Source: DATMER01 sp031390755
GTDB taxonomy: Bacteria; Acidobacteriota; Thermoanaerobaculia; Multivoradales; UBA5704
Reading direction: 5' to 3'
Length of the DNA stretch: 64,000 nt
Assembly (NCBI GenBank): GCA_031390755.1
Contig: JANMTS010000043.1
Coordinates: forward strand, 1-64,000
The position numbers and the translations under genes were made by a program. The number at the start of each line of letters is the position of its first letter. Position 1 is the first letter of the stretch. Shown in pieces: positions 34,892 through 43,219 of the stretch. Below the pieces are notes generated by a model. The model did no database searches. It saw only the letters and a program-made list of their open reading frames with translations, and was not told the DNA's origin.

Positions 34892-36688
34892 ATGGCACTA
34901 AACACCGACGAACCAAGGAAAATCGCTGCTCTCTCCAGGTTCCGGATGGCGGCTCTGGCATTTGCGGTCTTCATCGGGTTCGTGCTCTCCGGCGCGGCGC
35001 CCCTCCATGCGTTGGCGGCGCCCTCCACGCGCTCCCTGCGGGTCAACGTGGGCGAGGGGCTGGTGGCGTCCCTGACCGAGAAGGACGGCATCTACCTGGA
35101 AGCCCTTCCCCGCCGCGGCGAAGGCCTGCTCGCCTTCACGCGCCGGCTGTGCGGCGACGAGCGCCTCTCGCCGCAGGTTCTGGAGTCCAACGGCGGCGGC
35201 AAGGGCACCACGCTCCAGGCGGGCATGCGCTACCAGATCCCCTTCGAGCTGCTGTCGAACGAGTGGCATCTCAAGCTCGTGCAGGCGCTTTTCCCGGGAG
35301 ACAAGGGCCAGGCGGACGGCTGGCGCCACGAGGCGCGGGGCGTCGGCTCGATGGAGCGGGAGAGCCTCTGGCAGGTCTCCAACTGGTTCACCGGCACCGG
35401 CGAGAACTTCCGCGCGATCCGCGAGTACAACGAGCTGCTCGACGACGACATGCCGCGCGGCACCGCGGTGGTCATCCCGTCCGAGCTGCTGCGGCCGGCG
35501 TTCAAGGCCGTGCTGCCGGTGCCGGAGCGGCCGTACCACCTCGACTACGGCAAGGACGACAAGGGCGAGTACGCCATCTACCGGCTCCGTCCCGGCGAGG
35601 CGCTCTATTCGAGCGTCGTCGTCCGCTTCACCGGCCGCATCCACGGCCCGGACGTCAACCAGCTCGCGGCCGAGATCGCCGAGCGCAGCAGCGTCGCGGA
35701 CGTGACCGACATCCCCATCGGCTACCGGATCAAGATCCCGTTCGACGTCCTGCAGCCCGAGTTCCTGCCCCAGGGCAGCCCCCGGCGCGTGGAATACGAG
35801 GCCAGCCTGCGCGCCAGCGCCCAGTTCAGCAACCAGGTCAAGGCCCAGGGGCTCAAGGGCATCACCGTCATCCTCGACGCGGGCCACGGCGGCCGGGACT
35901 CCGGCGCGACCATGGGCGGCGTCTGGGAGAGCCTCTACGTCTACGACATCGCGCTGCGGGTCAAGAAGGCGCTGGAGACGCGGACCGAGGCCATCCCGGT
36001 GCTCACCACCCGCGACGGCGGCCAGTTCCAGGTGCGCGAGGCGGACGTGCTGCCGTTCTCGCGCGGGCATCAGGTGCTGACCACGCCGCCCTATGCGATC
36101 GAGGACGCCCGGGTCGGCACCAACCTGCGCTGGTATCTCGCCAACAGCGTCTACCGGCGGACCATGGAGAAGACCAAGGACGACCAGAAGGTCGTCTTCC
36201 TCTCGATCCACGCCGACTCCCTCCACCCGTCGCTGCGCGGCGCCATGGCCTACATCCCGGCGGCGGAGAAGCGGGACGGCCGCTACAGCAAGTCCGGCAC
36301 GGTCTACACCTCGCGCAAGGAGGTGCAGGAGCGCCAGGAGGTGAGCTTCCCACTCCAGCAGCGGGTCGAGAGCGAGGGTCTCTCCCGCGAGCTGGCCAAG
36401 GAGCTGATCGCCGCGTTTCATTCGAGCGGCCTGCCGGTCCACCCGTTCAAGCCGGTGCGCGACCGGATCATCCGCAACCGCAGCGAGTGGGTGCCGGCCG
36501 TGCTGCGCTACAACGCCGTGCCCGCGAAGATGCTGCTGGAAGTCTGCAACCTCGCCAACGACGAGGACCGCCGCCTCGTGCAGACCCGCGCCTACCGCCA
36601 GAAGGTCGCCGACGCCATCGTCAAGGGCCTGCTCGCCTACTACGGCGAGGACACCGGCGGCGGTCCCGCCGCCAAGATCGCCAAGTAG
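34892..36688 (+). CDS. N-acetylmuramoyl-L-alanine amidase (Amidase_3)
   Basis: A 598-residue exported zinc amidase that cuts the stem peptide from muramic acid, likely at cell division. The signal region is AALAFAVFIGFVLSGAAPLH. Two N-terminal LysM-like or SH3-like regions (~60-200, 210-300) precede the catalytic domain with H332 (DAGHGGRDSGA), E346 (WESLYVYDIAL), H440 (LSIHADS) and E550 (MLLEVCNLAN). ATG 34892 is chosen because it puts the basic stretch directly before the signal helix. The 216 bases after it hold a short hairpin (GCCGCC/GGCGGC) and the next operon's promoter. Confidence 0.9.
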   Translation: MALNTDEPRKIAALSRFRMAALAFAVFIGFVLSGAAPLHALAAPSTRSLRVNVGEGLVASLTEKDGIYLEALPRRGEGLLAFTRRLCGDERLSPQVLESNGGGKGTTLQAGMRYQIPFELLSNEWHLKLVQALFPGDKGQADGWRHEARGVGSMERESLWQVSNWFTGTGENFRAIREYNELLDDDMPRGTAVVIPSELLRPAFKAVLPVPERPYHLDYGKDDKGEYAIYRLRPGEALYSSVVVRFTGRIHGPDVNQLAAEIAERSSVADVTDIPIGYRIKIPFDVLQPEFLPQGSPRRVEYEASLRASAQFSNQVKAQGLKGITVILDAGHGGRDSGATMGGVWESLYVYDIALRVKKALETRTEAIPVLTTRDGGQFQVREADVLPFSRGHQVLTTPPYAIEDARVGTNLRWYLANSVYRRTMEKTKDDQKVVFLSIHADSLHPSLRGAMAYIPAAEKRDGRYSKSGTVYTSRKEVQERQEVSFPLQQRVESEGLSRELAKELIAAFHSSGLPVHPFKPVRDRIIRNRSEWVPAVLRYNAVPAKMLLEVCNLANDEDRRLVQTRAYRQKVADAIVKGLLAYYGEDTGGGPAAKIAK

Positions 36689-36831
36689 GCAAATAGCCGT
36701 CCGGTCTTGAGCCGCCGAAGGCGGCTTCGCCCCGCCGTTGCGTAGATCCGGGTGTAGACTTGACGTCCAGCCCCTGGGAAGAAAGAAAGCCGGCTCGACA
36801 TCGTAGAAGGGGCAGCGGACCCCGGCTCCTG

Positions 36832-36860
36832 GGAACTTTTCCGGTGCCGGATCCGTCTAA
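36832..36860 (+). promoter_or_regulatory. ECF (RpoE-like) promoter
   Basis: GGAACTT (36832-36838) and TCTAA (36856-36860) are 17 bases apart, matching the GGAACTT / GTCTAA consensus of RpoE-class sigma factors. It lies 45 bases before the sigma gene start, so the sigma factor probably drives its own transcription. Confidence 0.7.
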
Positions 36861-36904
36861 GCACTATAGAAAGGATGCCAGCGTGTGCATCCTGGGAGGA
36901 TCCG

Positions 36905-37492
36905 GTGGGGGTAGCCACGGTTTCCGCAGTCGGTCGCGACCTGGATCTCGACCTCGAGTTGGCCGAAAGGCACCGGTACGGTGACGATCGAGCGTTCAAC
37001 GAGGTGTACTCGCGGTTCGAGGACATGGTCTACAACCTGGCCTACCGCCTCTCGGGAAACCGGGAGGAGGCCGCCGACCTCACGCAGGAGATCTTCCTGC
37101 GCGTCTTCCGCCATCTGGGCAGCTTCGGGGGTCGCTCGACCCTCAAGACCTGGATCTTCCGCATCGCGGTGAACCACTGCCGCGACCGGTTGTCCCGCTG
37201 GCACCCGCCGACCCAACCGATCGGCGAGGAACCGGGGGAGGGAGTCGCCGTCTACGCTGATCCAGCCCGCGGGCCGGAAGAGCTGGCGGTGGCGGCGGAC
37301 GCGAAGCGCCGCGTCGAGCAGGCTCTGACCTGCCTGCCGCAGGTGTTCCGGGAGGTCGTCGTCCTGCGGGACATCGAGGGCCTTTCCTACGAGGAAATCG
37401 CCGAAGTGCTGACAGTCAGGATCGGCACGGTGCGCTCGCGGATTGCGCGCGGCCGCGAGCAGCTCCGTGCCCTCTTGGAGACACAATCATGA
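36905..37492 (+). CDS. ECF RNA polymerase sigma factor, RpoE-like
   Basis: A 195-residue ECF sigma factor. Region 2 has YNLAYRLSGNREEAADLTQE and TLKTWIFRIAVNHCRDRLSR; region 4 has LPQVFREVVVLRDIEGLSYE and IGTVRSRIARGREQLRALL. GTG 36905 is preferred since GGGAGGA lies just upstream; ATG 36875 has no usable ribosome-binding site. Coupled by ATGA to its anti-sigma gene. The group resembles SigW/RpoE envelope-stress factors. Confidence 0.92.
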   Translation: MGVATVSAVGRDLDLDLELAERHRYGDDRAFNEVYSRFEDMVYNLAYRLSGNREEAADLTQEIFLRVFRHLGSFGGRSTLKTWIFRIAVNHCRDRLSRWHPPTQPIGEEPGEGVAVYADPARGPEELAVAADAKRRVEQALTCLPQVFREVVVLRDIEGLSYEEIAEVLTVRIGTVRSRIARGREQLRALLETQS

Positions 37493-38181
37493 ATCGCCAT
37501 CTATCGTCCGAACAGCTTTCCGCGTACCTGGACGGTGAGGTTGCGTTCCCTGAATCGAGGACGGCCGAGCAGCATCTGGCCTCCTGCGAGGATTGCCGCG
37601 ACCGATATCAGTCCATGCAGCAGTTGGTGACCTCGGTGTGGCGCCTGGAGCGCGCCGCGCCGCCGGTCGGCCTTGCACCCCGCGTCCGTGCCGAAGTGAT
37701 GGCGGCCCGCAATCCGCGGTCGCCGGTGCGCGACGCCCTGTCCTATCTCTTCGTCCTGCCCAGCCAGCCCGTGCTGCGCACCGCCGCGGCCATGGGGCTG
37801 GCGCTGGTGCTCAGCGTGTTCCTGGTGAACAACGGCGTCGACTCGAAGCGCGACTACGAGATTCTGGGAACACCTCATCCCGAGGACGCGAAGGGCGTCG
37901 TCACCGTCGAGGAGGTGCTCGGCGACTCGCCGCTCTTCCTGCCGCAGACCATCAGCTATGTCGCGGGCCGGGAGTTCGTCTGGACCGAGCTCAGCAACGG
38001 CGATGTCTGGGTGCAGAAGGGGTTGGAGGGCACCGTCCCCCAGGCCCGCGTCTCCTCCCAGAGCCCGCAGGGGCGCGAGCTGCTGGCGCGCTACTCGGAG
38101 CTCGGCCTGCTGCTGGCCGACGGATCCCGGGTGGTGCTGCGGTACCGCCTGGAGACGGTCGAGCTGTCAAGAGGCGTGTAA
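37489..38181 (+). CDS. Zinc-finger anti-sigma factor
   Basis: A 230-residue protein with the ZAS motif H-x3-C-x2-C in AEQHLASCEDCRDRY (~residues 26-40) at the N-terminus, one membrane helix at ~residues 96-113 (VLRTAAAMGLALVLSVFLV) and a periplasmic C-terminal domain. It should sequester the sigma factor encoded just upstream. It ends before a palindromic element that separates it from the convergent gre-like gene. Confidence 0.88.
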   Translation: MNRHLSSEQLSAYLDGEVAFPESRTAEQHLASCEDCRDRYQSMQQLVTSVWRLERAAPPVGLAPRVRAEVMAARNPRSPVRDALSYLFVLPSQPVLRTAAAMGLALVLSVFLVNNGVDSKRDYEILGTPHPEDAKGVVTVEEVLGDSPLFLPQTISYVAGREFVWTELSNGDVWVQKGLEGTVPQARVSSQSPQGRELLARYSELGLLLADGSRVVLRYRLETVELSRGV

Positions 38182-38193
38182 GGTTCAGCCGCG

Positions 38194-38270
38194 AGGGGGG
38201 AGGGGAGAATGGGATCAATTCTCCCTCCCCTCGCTGTGCGAGGGGAGGGCCGGGGAGGGGAGAATGGGAT
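38194..38270. repeat. Palindromic C/G-rich repeat between convergent genes
   Basis: GGGGAGAATGGGATC occurs twice, and AGAAT...ATTCT plus flanking G/C tracts form a hairpin with loop GGGATCA; CCCCTCGCTGTGCGAGGGG forms a second. The GGGATCAATTC wording is shared with the element before nuoA. It may stop transcription from both sides. Confidence 0.65.
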
Positions 38271-40322
38271 CTACCTCCAGGGGGCGATGGCTTCGATCTT
38301 CCCCAGGCTGAGCTCGTCTCCGACCTTCTTCCCCAGCATCTCCTTCGCCAGGTCCGACTCGTAGGAGATCACGTCCTCTTCGGGCTTGCTCTCCCACGGA
38401 CCGAGGATCGTCACGGTCCGGCCGCCTTCGAGTGAAACCCGGGTACCGATGCGCACCTCGCTGGCGTCCATGCCCGCAGTCTCGATCGGCCGGCTGCGGG
38501 ACAGGTCGGCGTTGAGCGCCGCGGCCCGCGCGTTCAGGTACTCGTGACGCTGGCGCGCCGACTTGTACTCGAAGTTCTCGCGCAGGTCGCCCATCGCCCG
38601 GGCCTCCTCGATCGCCTTGCGGTTGGCCGGGACGTCCACCGTCATGATCTGGTGAAGCTCGGCGCGCTTGGCGTCGATCAGCTCGGCCGTGGCGTAGAAC
38701 GCCTCCGGGCCGGTGTCCTTGCGGTTCGCCGGAAAACGCAGATGAATGGCGTTGGTGAGCTGCTGGCGCTGGTAGGGCTCGAGCGTCGGCGAGCGCTGAA
38801 CGGCTTCCTCCGCCTGCGTCGCCTGGTCCGCCGAGAGATGGGCCAGAAGGCGGGGAACCGTGCCGCCGGACTCCGACAGCGCCTGGAACCGCACCCGGTA
38901 GGGGGCGAACTCATCGCGCGACGGAGCCGAGAGGATCTGCTGGAGGAACCGCAGGGGGGTGCGCGACCGCAGGGTCTCGTCCACCGCGGCGCGCTCCGCC
39001 ATCCAGGTGAAGGCGGCGGCGTTGCGCTGCGGCTGCGCGAAGAGCGTGTCGAGGATGCGGTCCAGCTCCTTGGGCGCCTCGTCGGCCAGGCCGTCGGCGA
39101 GAAGGTCGAGAGCCCGCGGGTCCGGCTCCTTGGTCATGGCCTGGCGGTAGATGTCCGGCCAGTCGTTCCGGCGCTCGCGGACCATGACGTAGGCGCGCTC
39201 GCGCAGCAGCCGGTCTTCGATGCCGTTGAAGATGCGGGCCACGTCGCGCAGCTCCAGCAGGGAGTCGGGCGACCAGGAGACGTCCTCGGGCGCGCCGCCG
39301 GTCCGTTCCAGGGCGAACCAGACCTCGAAGGCCAGGCCGGGGTCCTGCGCGGCCAGGGCCGCGGCCACCCGCTCCAGGTTCTCCGCCATGCGCGCCCGCA
39401 GGCCGGGGTCGCGGGCGCCGTCGCGCTTGAGCCGTTCGATCTTCTTGCGCGGGTCGGCCTTCTCGAAGGCCTTCCAGAGGCTCTCGACGGCGTCGGCGCC
39501 GCTCTCCGCCCAGCGGTAGGTCTGGCGGCTGCCGGTGCCGGTCGCCACCACGTGCGAGTGCTTGCGGGCGGCGGACCACCAGGAGGTCCACCCCGACTCG
39601 CTCACGATGCCGGTCACGATGTCGCGCACCTCGCCGGCCGTGAGCGGCCGGTCGTAGCTCAGCAGGGTGACCTTGAGCAGCTCCGGCGGCGAGAGGACGG
39701 AGAGCCCCTTGGGGTCCTCCAGCTTGCGCCGCAGCACGTGCTCGGTGGTGAGCGGCTGAAGCAGCTTGGCCGCGGCCTTGAAGCCCACGGTCATGCCCTT
39801 GATCCGCTCGAAATCGACCTTGAAGCTCTCCAGGCCCAGGTTGGCCTCGGCGATGCGGCCGACGCCCTTGCCCTCCATGGCGACCACCGTGCCGACGTCG
39901 AAGGCGAGGAGGCTTTCGAGCTTCTCGACCTTCTCCCAGGTCTTGGGGATATCGGTGGTGGCGCGCTGAAGGCCGACGGCGTCGGCGAGCCCCTGGAAGA
40001 TGGAGCGTTCGCCGTAGAGGCGCTTCAGGGTTGCGAGGATGGAGGAGTGGAGCTTTTCAGGGGTAGGGAGGAGGAGGGTGCCGGCCCGTTGCAGGAGTTT
40101 TCGCCGGACGTCCCAGCGTCCGCTTTCGCGAAGCTGCTCGTCCAGCATGTCCAGCAACAGGCGACCGCGATCATCCTGGCCGGTGCCCGTCAGGGCACGG
40201 GCGACGCCGATGAAGTAATCCAGATCGGATGGATCCTTCGCCATGTTCGCCAGGAACTCGCCCTCGATCGCTTCGAACTCCCCTTTGGCAAGGTGCTGTT
40301 GGGTGTCTCTCGATATGGCCAT
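38271..40322 (-). CDS. GreA/GreB-type elongation factor with large N-terminal domain
   Basis: 683 residues. The last ~150 match GreA: an N-terminal coiled coil whose tip keeps the catalytic acids (MGDLRENFEYKSARQ, D579 and E582), then the FKBP-like C-terminal domain (RIGTRVSLEGGRTVTILGPW, VGDELSLGKIEAIAP). The first ~530 residues are helical and not recognised; an early part mentions VVAMEGKGVGRIAEANLGLE. Normal GreA has ~158 residues; long fused forms are known in Chlamydiae. It should rescue backtracked RNA polymerase; the extension may target it. ATG 40322 starts MAISRDTQQHL. Confidence 0.88.
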   Translation of the reverse strand: MAISRDTQQHLAKGEFEAIEGEFLANMAKDPSDLDYFIGVARALTGTGQDDRGRLLLDMLDEQLRESGRWDVRRKLLQRAGTLLLPTPEKLHSSILATLKRLYGERSIFQGLADAVGLQRATTDIPKTWEKVEKLESLLAFDVGTVVAMEGKGVGRIAEANLGLESFKVDFERIKGMTVGFKAAAKLLQPLTTEHVLRRKLEDPKGLSVLSPPELLKVTLLSYDRPLTAGEVRDIVTGIVSESGWTSWWSAARKHSHVVATGTGSRQTYRWAESGADAVESLWKAFEKADPRKKIERLKRDGARDPGLRARMAENLERVAAALAAQDPGLAFEVWFALERTGGAPEDVSWSPDSLLELRDVARIFNGIEDRLLRERAYVMVRERRNDWPDIYRQAMTKEPDPRALDLLADGLADEAPKELDRILDTLFAQPQRNAAAFTWMAERAAVDETLRSRTPLRFLQQILSAPSRDEFAPYRVRFQALSESGGTVPRLLAHLSADQATQAEEAVQRSPTLEPYQRQQLTNAIHLRFPANRKDTGPEAFYATAELIDAKRAELHQIMTVDVPANRKAIEEARAMGDLRENFEYKSARQRHEYLNARAAALNADLSRSRPIETAGMDASEVRIGTRVSLEGGRTVTILGPWESKPEEDVISYESDLAKEMLGKKVGDELSLGKIEAIAPWR

Positions 40323-40417
40323 TCGATGTGGAAGATAGCAGAGAAAGAGCGGCGCCGGGGTGCCGGATCAAATTGAACGCTGCGGCTCCGGGCTGGTACT
40401 GTAGGGGAGTGTATCGG

Positions 40418-41422
40418 GTGGAACAGGGGGAAACGAAGCTGCTCAAGGATCTCGATGCCATCGACCGGGCCTCGCCGGGCCTCGCGACTGGCGGCCCCCT
40501 GGCCGCGGAGGGCTTCGGCACCCTCCAGATGCAGCACTTCATGGTGCGCGACACGGTGCGAGTCATGGCCTACCGGGCCGCCATCACCGCCCACGCGGCC
40601 GGCCGCTCGGTGGTCGAGATCGGCTGCGGCACCGGCCTGCTCTCGATCTTCGCCGCCCAGGCCGGAGCGCGCCGCGTGGTCGCCATCGAGGAGACGAGCA
40701 TCGGCGACCTCGCCCGCGAGATGGTGCGGGCCAACGGCTTCGACGGCGTGATCGAGATCGTCTCCGCCAACAGCCGGGATGTGACGCTGGACGAGCCCGC
40801 CGACCTCGTCATCCACGAGATCCTCGGCTCCGACCCCTTCGCGGAGAACATCGTGCCCTGTCTCCAGGACGCGCGGCAGCGCTTCCTGAAATCGGGGGGG
40901 CGGATGATCCCGCACCGCCTGGAGATCCTCTGCGCCGGCGTGCACGTCGACAACCCCGAGGGGGCCTTCACGCGCGACCAGGCCCTGCGCGAGGGGCGGG
41001 AGCTGGCCGGCCTTTACGGTCTCGACCTCTCTCCCTTCCTGCGCGCCCTGGAGTCGGGCCCGGACTTCCAGCGCAACCTGTGGCTGCCCGGGACCCGGTT
41101 CCACTACCCGGTGCTCACCGGCGAATGCCTGCTCTACGACCTGGACCTGACCGCGGATCTCTCCGGAGCCGGAGCGCCGGTCGAGGCGTCGCTGGACGTC
41201 CAGGCGCCCGGCGACCTCACCTCGGTCGTCCTGTACTTCCGCGCCCATCTGGACGAGCGCACCATCCTGACCACCTCCCCCTTCGCGCCGAAGACCCACT
41301 GGGGATGGGGCGTGCGCGACCTGGCCCGGCCCGCGAGGGTGCGTCCCGGAGACCGGGTGGCGTTGCGCGCGCAGGTCGACACGGTGCTGGGACGCCAGCA
41401 GCTCCGGGTGGATCTCGCCTGA
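40418..41422 (+). CDS. PRMT-like SAM-dependent methyltransferase
   Basis: 334 residues. The SAM motif reads VVEIGCGTGLLSIFAAQAGA, with RRVVAIEETS for the ribose-binding acid. The segment HEILGSDPFAENIV holds E134 and E143, nine apart as in the double-E loop of protein arginine methyltransferases, and T293-H294-W295 (APKTHWGWGVRDL) matches the THW loop. A beta-barrel-like C-terminal half follows. Substrate is unknown; an arginine of a protein is a reasonable guess. GTG 40418 has GGGGAG eight bases upstream; GTG 40409 is an alternative. Confidence 0.78.
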   Translation: MEQGETKLLKDLDAIDRASPGLATGGPLAAEGFGTLQMQHFMVRDTVRVMAYRAAITAHAAGRSVVEIGCGTGLLSIFAAQAGARRVVAIEETSIGDLAREMVRANGFDGVIEIVSANSRDVTLDEPADLVIHEILGSDPFAENIVPCLQDARQRFLKSGGRMIPHRLEILCAGVHVDNPEGAFTRDQALREGRELAGLYGLDLSPFLRALESGPDFQRNLWLPGTRFHYPVLTGECLLYDLDLTADLSGAGAPVEASLDVQAPGDLTSVVLYFRAHLDERTILTTSPFAPKTHWGWGVRDLARPARVRPGDRVALRAQVDTVLGRQQLRVDLA

Positions 41423-41451
41423 GCGTTGGGGGCCTGACCGTGAAGGCTGAC

Positions 41452-42234
41452 ATGTCCGGGACCGAGATTCCTGAGCCGGGCCGGAGCGAGCCGGACGAGC
41501 CGCCGGCGTCGATCCCCCCCGAGCTGGCCGGCCGCCTGGGCGAGGCGGGTTCCGACGAGCTGCTCTCCCTGGTGCGCGAGCACCGGACCCGGCTCGATCC
41601 GGCGGCCGTGAAGATCGTCCTGCGCAACCCCTACGCCACGGCCGAGGTCGTGGACGAGATCGTGTCGCAGCCGCGCCTGATGTCGTTCTACGACGTGAAG
41701 CGCGACCTCGTCCTGCATCCGCGCACCCCCGAGGTCCTGGCGCTCCGGCTCGTCCAGGGGCTCTACTGGCGCGACCTGGCCGCGATCGGCACGGACACGC
41801 GGCTCCATCCGCGCCTGCGGCGTTCGGCCGACCAGCTCATGGTGGCCCGGCTGCCCGAGCTGGCGGTGGGGGAGAAGGTTTCGATGGCGCGGCGGGCGGG
41901 TCCGGGGCTGCTGTCCCACCTCCGGCACGATCCGAGCCCGCGCGTGATCGGCGCGATGCTGGACAATCCGCGCCTCACCGAGGATATCCTTGCGCCGGTG
42001 GTGCATGGCGCCTCCACGCCGGGTCCGGTGCTCGCGCTCATCGCGGCGGACCGCCGGTGGGGACTCCGCCATGGCCTGCAGGTGGCGCTCTGCCGGAATC
42101 CCGGCACCCCGCCGGTCACCTCTCTCAGGCTCCTGCCCCTGCTGCGGAAGTCCGAGCTGAAAGCGGTCGCATCCGATCCGCGCCTCGCCGACGCCGTGCG
42201 TCAGCGGGCACGGCTCCTGCTGGGGGATGCTTGA
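41452..42234 (+). CDS. Helical-repeat protein of unknown function, paralogue 1
   Basis: 260 residues made of ~30-residue helical units reminiscent of HEAT-like repeats, with recurring wording such as KIVLRNPYATAEVVDEIVSQ and GAMLDNPRLTEDILAPVV. The last ~110 residues align by eye with the end of the protein at 43220-44236 (both have R-x4-ALxxNPxTP ... KSELKAVASDPRLADAVR against VKEMRDLAKDRNVPDAVR). No catalytic motif is seen; likely a scaffold. ATG 41452 has GAAGG upstream; GTG 41440 is possible. Confidence 0.7.
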   Translation: MSGTEIPEPGRSEPDEPPASIPPELAGRLGEAGSDELLSLVREHRTRLDPAAVKIVLRNPYATAEVVDEIVSQPRLMSFYDVKRDLVLHPRTPEVLALRLVQGLYWRDLAAIGTDTRLHPRLRRSADQLMVARLPELAVGEKVSMARRAGPGLLSHLRHDPSPRVIGAMLDNPRLTEDILAPVVHGASTPGPVLALIAADRRWGLRHGLQVALCRNPGTPPVTSLRLLPLLRKSELKAVASDPRLADAVRQRARLLLGDA

Positions 42235-42273
42235 GGGTGCGAATTGACCTAAAGCCAAGCGCCGCGTAAAGTT

Positions 42274-43218
42274 ATGCCGCGCGTACCGAAAGACATGTCA
42301 AGACGACAGCGAGTCCCTCCACGCCGCAGCGATGCGGGCCAAACGGGCGGTGTCCACGGACCGGGCCCGGACGAGACACCCTCCGTGGAGGGGAGCAACG
42401 GCTCCCCCAGGCGCCAGCCCCCCTGGGAAAAGCCGCCCGATCCCGAGACCTCCTCCTTCGGCGACTGGCTCCGCCGCCAGCGCGAGATGCGCGAGATCAC
42501 CCTGCGCGACATCGCCGACCGCACCAAGATCAGCCTGCGCTACCTGGAAGCGATGGAGGAGAACCGGTTCGACCTGCTGCCGGCGCCCATCTTCGCCAAG
42601 GGTTTCCTGCGTGAATACGCGCGCTACGTGGGCCTCTCTCCCGACGAGGTGGTGAACCACTATCTCGCGGTGCAGCAGCCTTCTTCCGACGAAGACGGCT
42701 CCCGCAAGGACTCGACGCCGCCGGGCCGGGCCTACCGGCCCAAGCCGGTGCGGAGCTGGACCTACGGTCTCTTCCTGGCCCTCGCCGTGCTCGCCCTGAT
42801 CGCCTTGATCTGGGGCCTTGCCCTGTACAACGACCGGCGGCACGCGGAGTCCGGGGCTGATGCGCCGCCGCCGCCCAGCGCCGCGCCTCCGAGCCCCCGG
42901 AGCGAGCAGCCCGTGGCCGCGCCCGGGCCGGCGAAGCCCACCGCTCCCCTGGAAGTCACGCTCGACTTCACCGCCGACTGCTGGGTCGAGGTCAAGGTGG
43001 ACGACAAGCCCTTCCTGTCCGAGCAGCGGGTCCAGGGCGAGTCGCTGCCGATCGAGGCGCAGAAGAGCGTGGATGTCCGCCTCGGCGACGCCGGGGCCGT
43101 CGAGATCCAGGTCAACGGGCTCTCCTACCCGTTGCAGGGCAAGTCCGGCGAGGTCCGGGACATCCGGATCGATCTCGACACCGTGCGCGAGCTCCTCGTC
43201 AAGAAAGAAGCACTCTGA
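42274..43218 (+). CDS. RodZ-like helix-turn-helix membrane protein
   Basis: 314 residues. A cytoplasmic HTH_25 domain (~62-135) reads FGDWLRRQREMREITLRDIA then DRTKISLRYLEAMEENRFDL; the transmembrane helix is GLFLALAVLALIALIWGLAL (~165-186). A Pro-rich linker is followed by a DUF4115-type outer domain (DFTADCWVEVKVDDK, VDVRLGDAGAVEIQVNG). RodZ links MreB to the membrane for rod shape; the same architecture occurs in other polarity proteins, and no mre genes are near. The start could be ATG 42274 or 42295. Confidence 0.85.
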   Translation: MPRVPKDMSRRQRVPPRRSDAGQTGGVHGPGPDETPSVEGSNGSPRRQPPWEKPPDPETSSFGDWLRRQREMREITLRDIADRTKISLRYLEAMEENRFDLLPAPIFAKGFLREYARYVGLSPDEVVNHYLAVQQPSSDEDGSRKDSTPPGRAYRPKPVRSWTYGLFLALAVLALIALIWGLALYNDRRHAESGADAPPPPSAAPPSPRSEQPVAAPGPAKPTAPLEVTLDFTADCWVEVKVDDKPFLSEQRVQGESLPIEAQKSVDVRLGDAGAVEIQVNGLSYPLQGKSGEVRDIRIDLDTVRELLVKKEAL

Positions 43219-43219
43219 C

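Noticed and set aside
36708..36728. Intrinsic terminator after the amidase gene
   Set aside because: A GCCGCC/GGCGGC hairpin exists, but no T-run follows.
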